This document shows positions 62,340 to 64,000 of a stretch of DNA of 64,000 nucleotides, in pieces. The DNA is from Welwitschia mirabilis (Eukaryota > Gnetophyta > Gnetopsida > Welwitschiales), in the NCBI GenBank assembly GCA_051453625.1, contig JBOZIK010000001.1, positions 239,690,975-239,754,974 on the forward strand, read 5' to 3'. The stretch's first letter is position 1. The number at the start of each line of letters is the position of its first letter. The notes beneath the pieces are model-generated. The model did not search any database, was not told the DNA's origin, and saw nothing but the letters and a program-made list of their open reading frames with translations. Both the position numbers and the translations under genes were made by a program.

Positions 62340-63056
62340 AAAAACTATTTAAAACCATTGTGGGTTGAGACCCATCTGTGAGTAGCATCTTCCATTCTTG
62401 GGAGTGCTCTTGAGTTTTGAAATCTGGGGAAGATTCATCTTCAAGTCAAATCTTATACTATCAATAATTTTGGGAATATATGGCTTAGCATCTCTAAATA
62501 AAAAATGATTTCTAAGTTGCCATATATGATATATAGTNNNNNNNNNNNNNNNNNNNNNNNNNNNNNNNNNNNNNNNNNNNNNNNNNNNNNNNNNNNNNNN
62601 NNNNNNNNNNNNNNNNNNNNNNNNNNNNNNNNNNNNNNNNNNNNNNNNNNNNNNNNNNNNNNNNNNNNNNNNNNNNNNNNNNNNNNNNNNNNNNNNNNNN
62701 NNNNNNNNNNNNNNNNNNNNNNNNNNNNNNNNNNNNNNNNNNNNNNNNNNNNNNNNNNNNNNNNNNNNNNNNNNNNNNNNNNNNNNNNNNNNNNNNNNNN
62801 NNNNNNNNNNNNNNNNNNNNNNNNNNNNNCTGAGAAAATTTCATCAAAATAAGAATGAAAAACTATTTAACACCAATGTGGGTTGAGACACATCTGTGAG
62901 CAACATTTTCTATTCTTAGGAGTGCTCTTAAGTTTTGAAATCTGGGAAAGATTCATCTTTAGGTCAAATCTTATACTATTAATAACTTTGAGTATATCTG
63001 ACTTAACATCTTTGAATAAGAAATGATTTCTGAGTTGCCATATATGATATATAGTT
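62340..63056. repeat. Direct duplication of about 200 bp across an assembly gap
   Basis: 62341-62537 and 62860-63056 share aaaactattta, gtgggttgaga, catctgtgag, gtgctctt, cttatacta and gccatatatgatatatagt in the same order. The offset is about 519 bases. The gap of 292 N falls inside the unit, so the copy number could be an assembly effect, although the units differ at many positions and so are not the same DNA placed twice. Confidence 0.8.
62538..62829. other. Assembly gap, 292 N
   Basis: A gap of estimated size within the minus-strand LINE. Open frames drawn across it are artificial. Confidence 0.99.
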
Positions 63057-63320
63057 GCTGCAAAGACTACTCTAGTAATCCCATCCTTAATAATGCTTCT
63101 ATCATAAGAGTGAAGAAGCCATTGTTGTAATTCACTCCATCTATATAAAGGAGTGGTTAGGTGTAATAGGTCTGGGGCCTTAGAAAGAACATAGATTGAA
63201 ATTAGACATTAAAAAAACAGATGATCAATAGTTTCCTCTTCCATCTGGCATAAAGGACACAATGTAGATATACTTCGGTCATAATGAATGATCCTGCTTC
63301 TTGTATTTAATCTTTGTAGA

Positions 63321-63338
63321 AGATTTGTTTTAGATGTT
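63321..63338. repeat. Target-site duplication, right copy
   Basis: Identical over 18 bases to 61089-61106. It marks the 5' truncation point of the LINE. Confidence 0.93.
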
Positions 63339-64000
63339 GATTTCCCTCTTTTTCTTTTTTTTTAATATAAATATTTCACTACCACTCTTGCTATAGCTTT
63401 TTTTTAATGGTTTTCCAACATCGAAAATTAAGCAAAGTGAGCTAATGTAACATGACTTTGATAGACTAAGTAACTAGTAAGTAGTCCTAATGAACCAAGA
63501 CATGGAATCTACAAGTAATGTGCTTTTTTTTTTCTCATTTCACGATACCAAAAAAAATAATTGAATTTTTACAAAGTCCAATGATTTATTATTTTTTATT
63601 AGTTAGATCAACAACTTTTTCCAATTAAATGTAGGAAAAATAAATTGTCTAATTTAAAAAATCCCACATATAGAAGACATAGTTTTTTTGAAAAAAAAAA
63701 AAAGGACCTATGGAAGCATGGTCTTAAATTAAGGCTAGAGTTAACACAGTTTGTTGTTGTTGTTTCTTTTTTATTTTTTTAAAGTAAAATCTTACTAATT
63801 CAGTGAAATCATCATGCTAGATCTCTAAAAAATAATAGAGCACATAATAGAAGGTACATGGTTACTTCAAAATTCTTATGAAATGATTTTAAGAATAAGG
63901 GAAACAAGTAATACAGACTGAAATTTAGAGAAAAACTAATATCAAAATCTTGATAATCTTCTATTGCATAGATGAATTAAAGTGTGAGTTTGTAAATCTA
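63339..64000. other. AT-rich DNA with no recognised gene
   Basis: This is the flank beyond the LINE. It should continue the gypsy remnant cut at 61088, but only simple A/T runs (63520-63545, 63690-63705) and unreadable sequence are seen. Confidence 0.4.

Larger units (their letters stand above)
61107..63320 (-). mobile_element. 5'-truncated LINE with poly(A) tail and intact target-site duplication
   Basis: On the minus strand from about 63310 the protein reads NLLQRLNTRSRIIHYDRSIS, TLCPLCQMEEETIDHLFFNV, the zinc-binding C-terminus of plant LINE RT (CPLC then H and a lost C). After two stops comes YRWSELQQWLLHSYDRSIIK, DGITRVVFAATIYHIWQLRN, HFLFKDVKSDILKVINSIRF, nearly intact. The coding end is repeated on the other side of a gap (62340-62537). 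The rest (61120-62340) is untranslated and carries tandem duplications. The poly(A) tail appears as T-rich 61107-61117. The start of the ORF is missing, as in most LINE copies. It sits inside a gypsy remnant and is younger than it. Confidence 0.9.

Noticed and set aside
62505-62852. Frames of 115 and 111 codons across the third gap
   Set aside because: Nearly all residues are unknown bases.

Overview
This looks like nuclear DNA from a land plant with a large, old, repeat-filled genome. A gymnosperm is my best guess, but the sequence alone does not prove it. Most of the window is very AT-rich and holds worn remnants of plant retroelements: Ty3/gypsy chromovirus and Athila-like types, Ty1/copia, at least three LINE fragments, and a Helitron-type helicase. 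Almost all are broken by stop codons and frameshifts, and none is long enough to make a working protein. Many stops fall where the family has Gln, Arg or Trp, as expected from long-term decay of methylated cytosines. There are three assembly gaps (18236-18335, 31834-31933, 62538-62829).

Layout. 1-5445: a chromovirus pol end with chromodomain, then a second gypsy integrase remnant and LTR-like ends, then a young 192-bp tandem duplication. 5.8-14.5 kb: mostly featureless AT-rich DNA, with a six-copy tandem repeat of about 186 bp near 12.3-13.4 kb. 14.5-17 kb: an Athila-like gag-protease remnant. 20.97 kb: a reverse-strand LTR end with primer-binding site. 21.7-27.5 kb: block Y1 (LINE, copia, unknown ORF). 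27.5-31.8 kb: block X2, a second copy of 1.2-5.4 kb. 31.9-37.1 kb: block Y2, a second copy of Y1. 37.9-39.1 kb: another copia 3' part.

About 39.5-45.2 kb is an abrupt island of higher GC and plentiful CpG. It carries the only credible host gene, on the minus strand: an uncharacterised plant-specific protein with a Cys-rich CxCFxCYxxxW core. No in-frame ATG lies upstream of residue 39 of its open frame, so it either starts at 42875 or gains its N-terminus from an upstream exon.

45.5-45.8 kb: a hairpin MITE-like element carrying four W-box cores, abutting a (TA)22 run. 46.4-48.6 kb: a minus-strand PIF1/Helitron helicase remnant with recognisable motifs. 52.6-53.0 kb: a 70-bp tandem repeat. 53.9-55.4 kb: a LINE endonuclease remnant. 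59.5-61.1 kb: a gypsy gag remnant, interrupted by a 5'-truncated LINE (61.1-63.3 kb) that still has a perfect 18-bp target-site duplication.

The genes do not form a pathway. The window is best read as one plant gene in a CpG-rich island inside nested, duplicated and decayed transposons. I found no convincing new functional system. The most informative items are the structural ones: the block duplication, a micro-inversion in one LINE copy, the W-box hairpin element and the LINE with intact target-site duplication.
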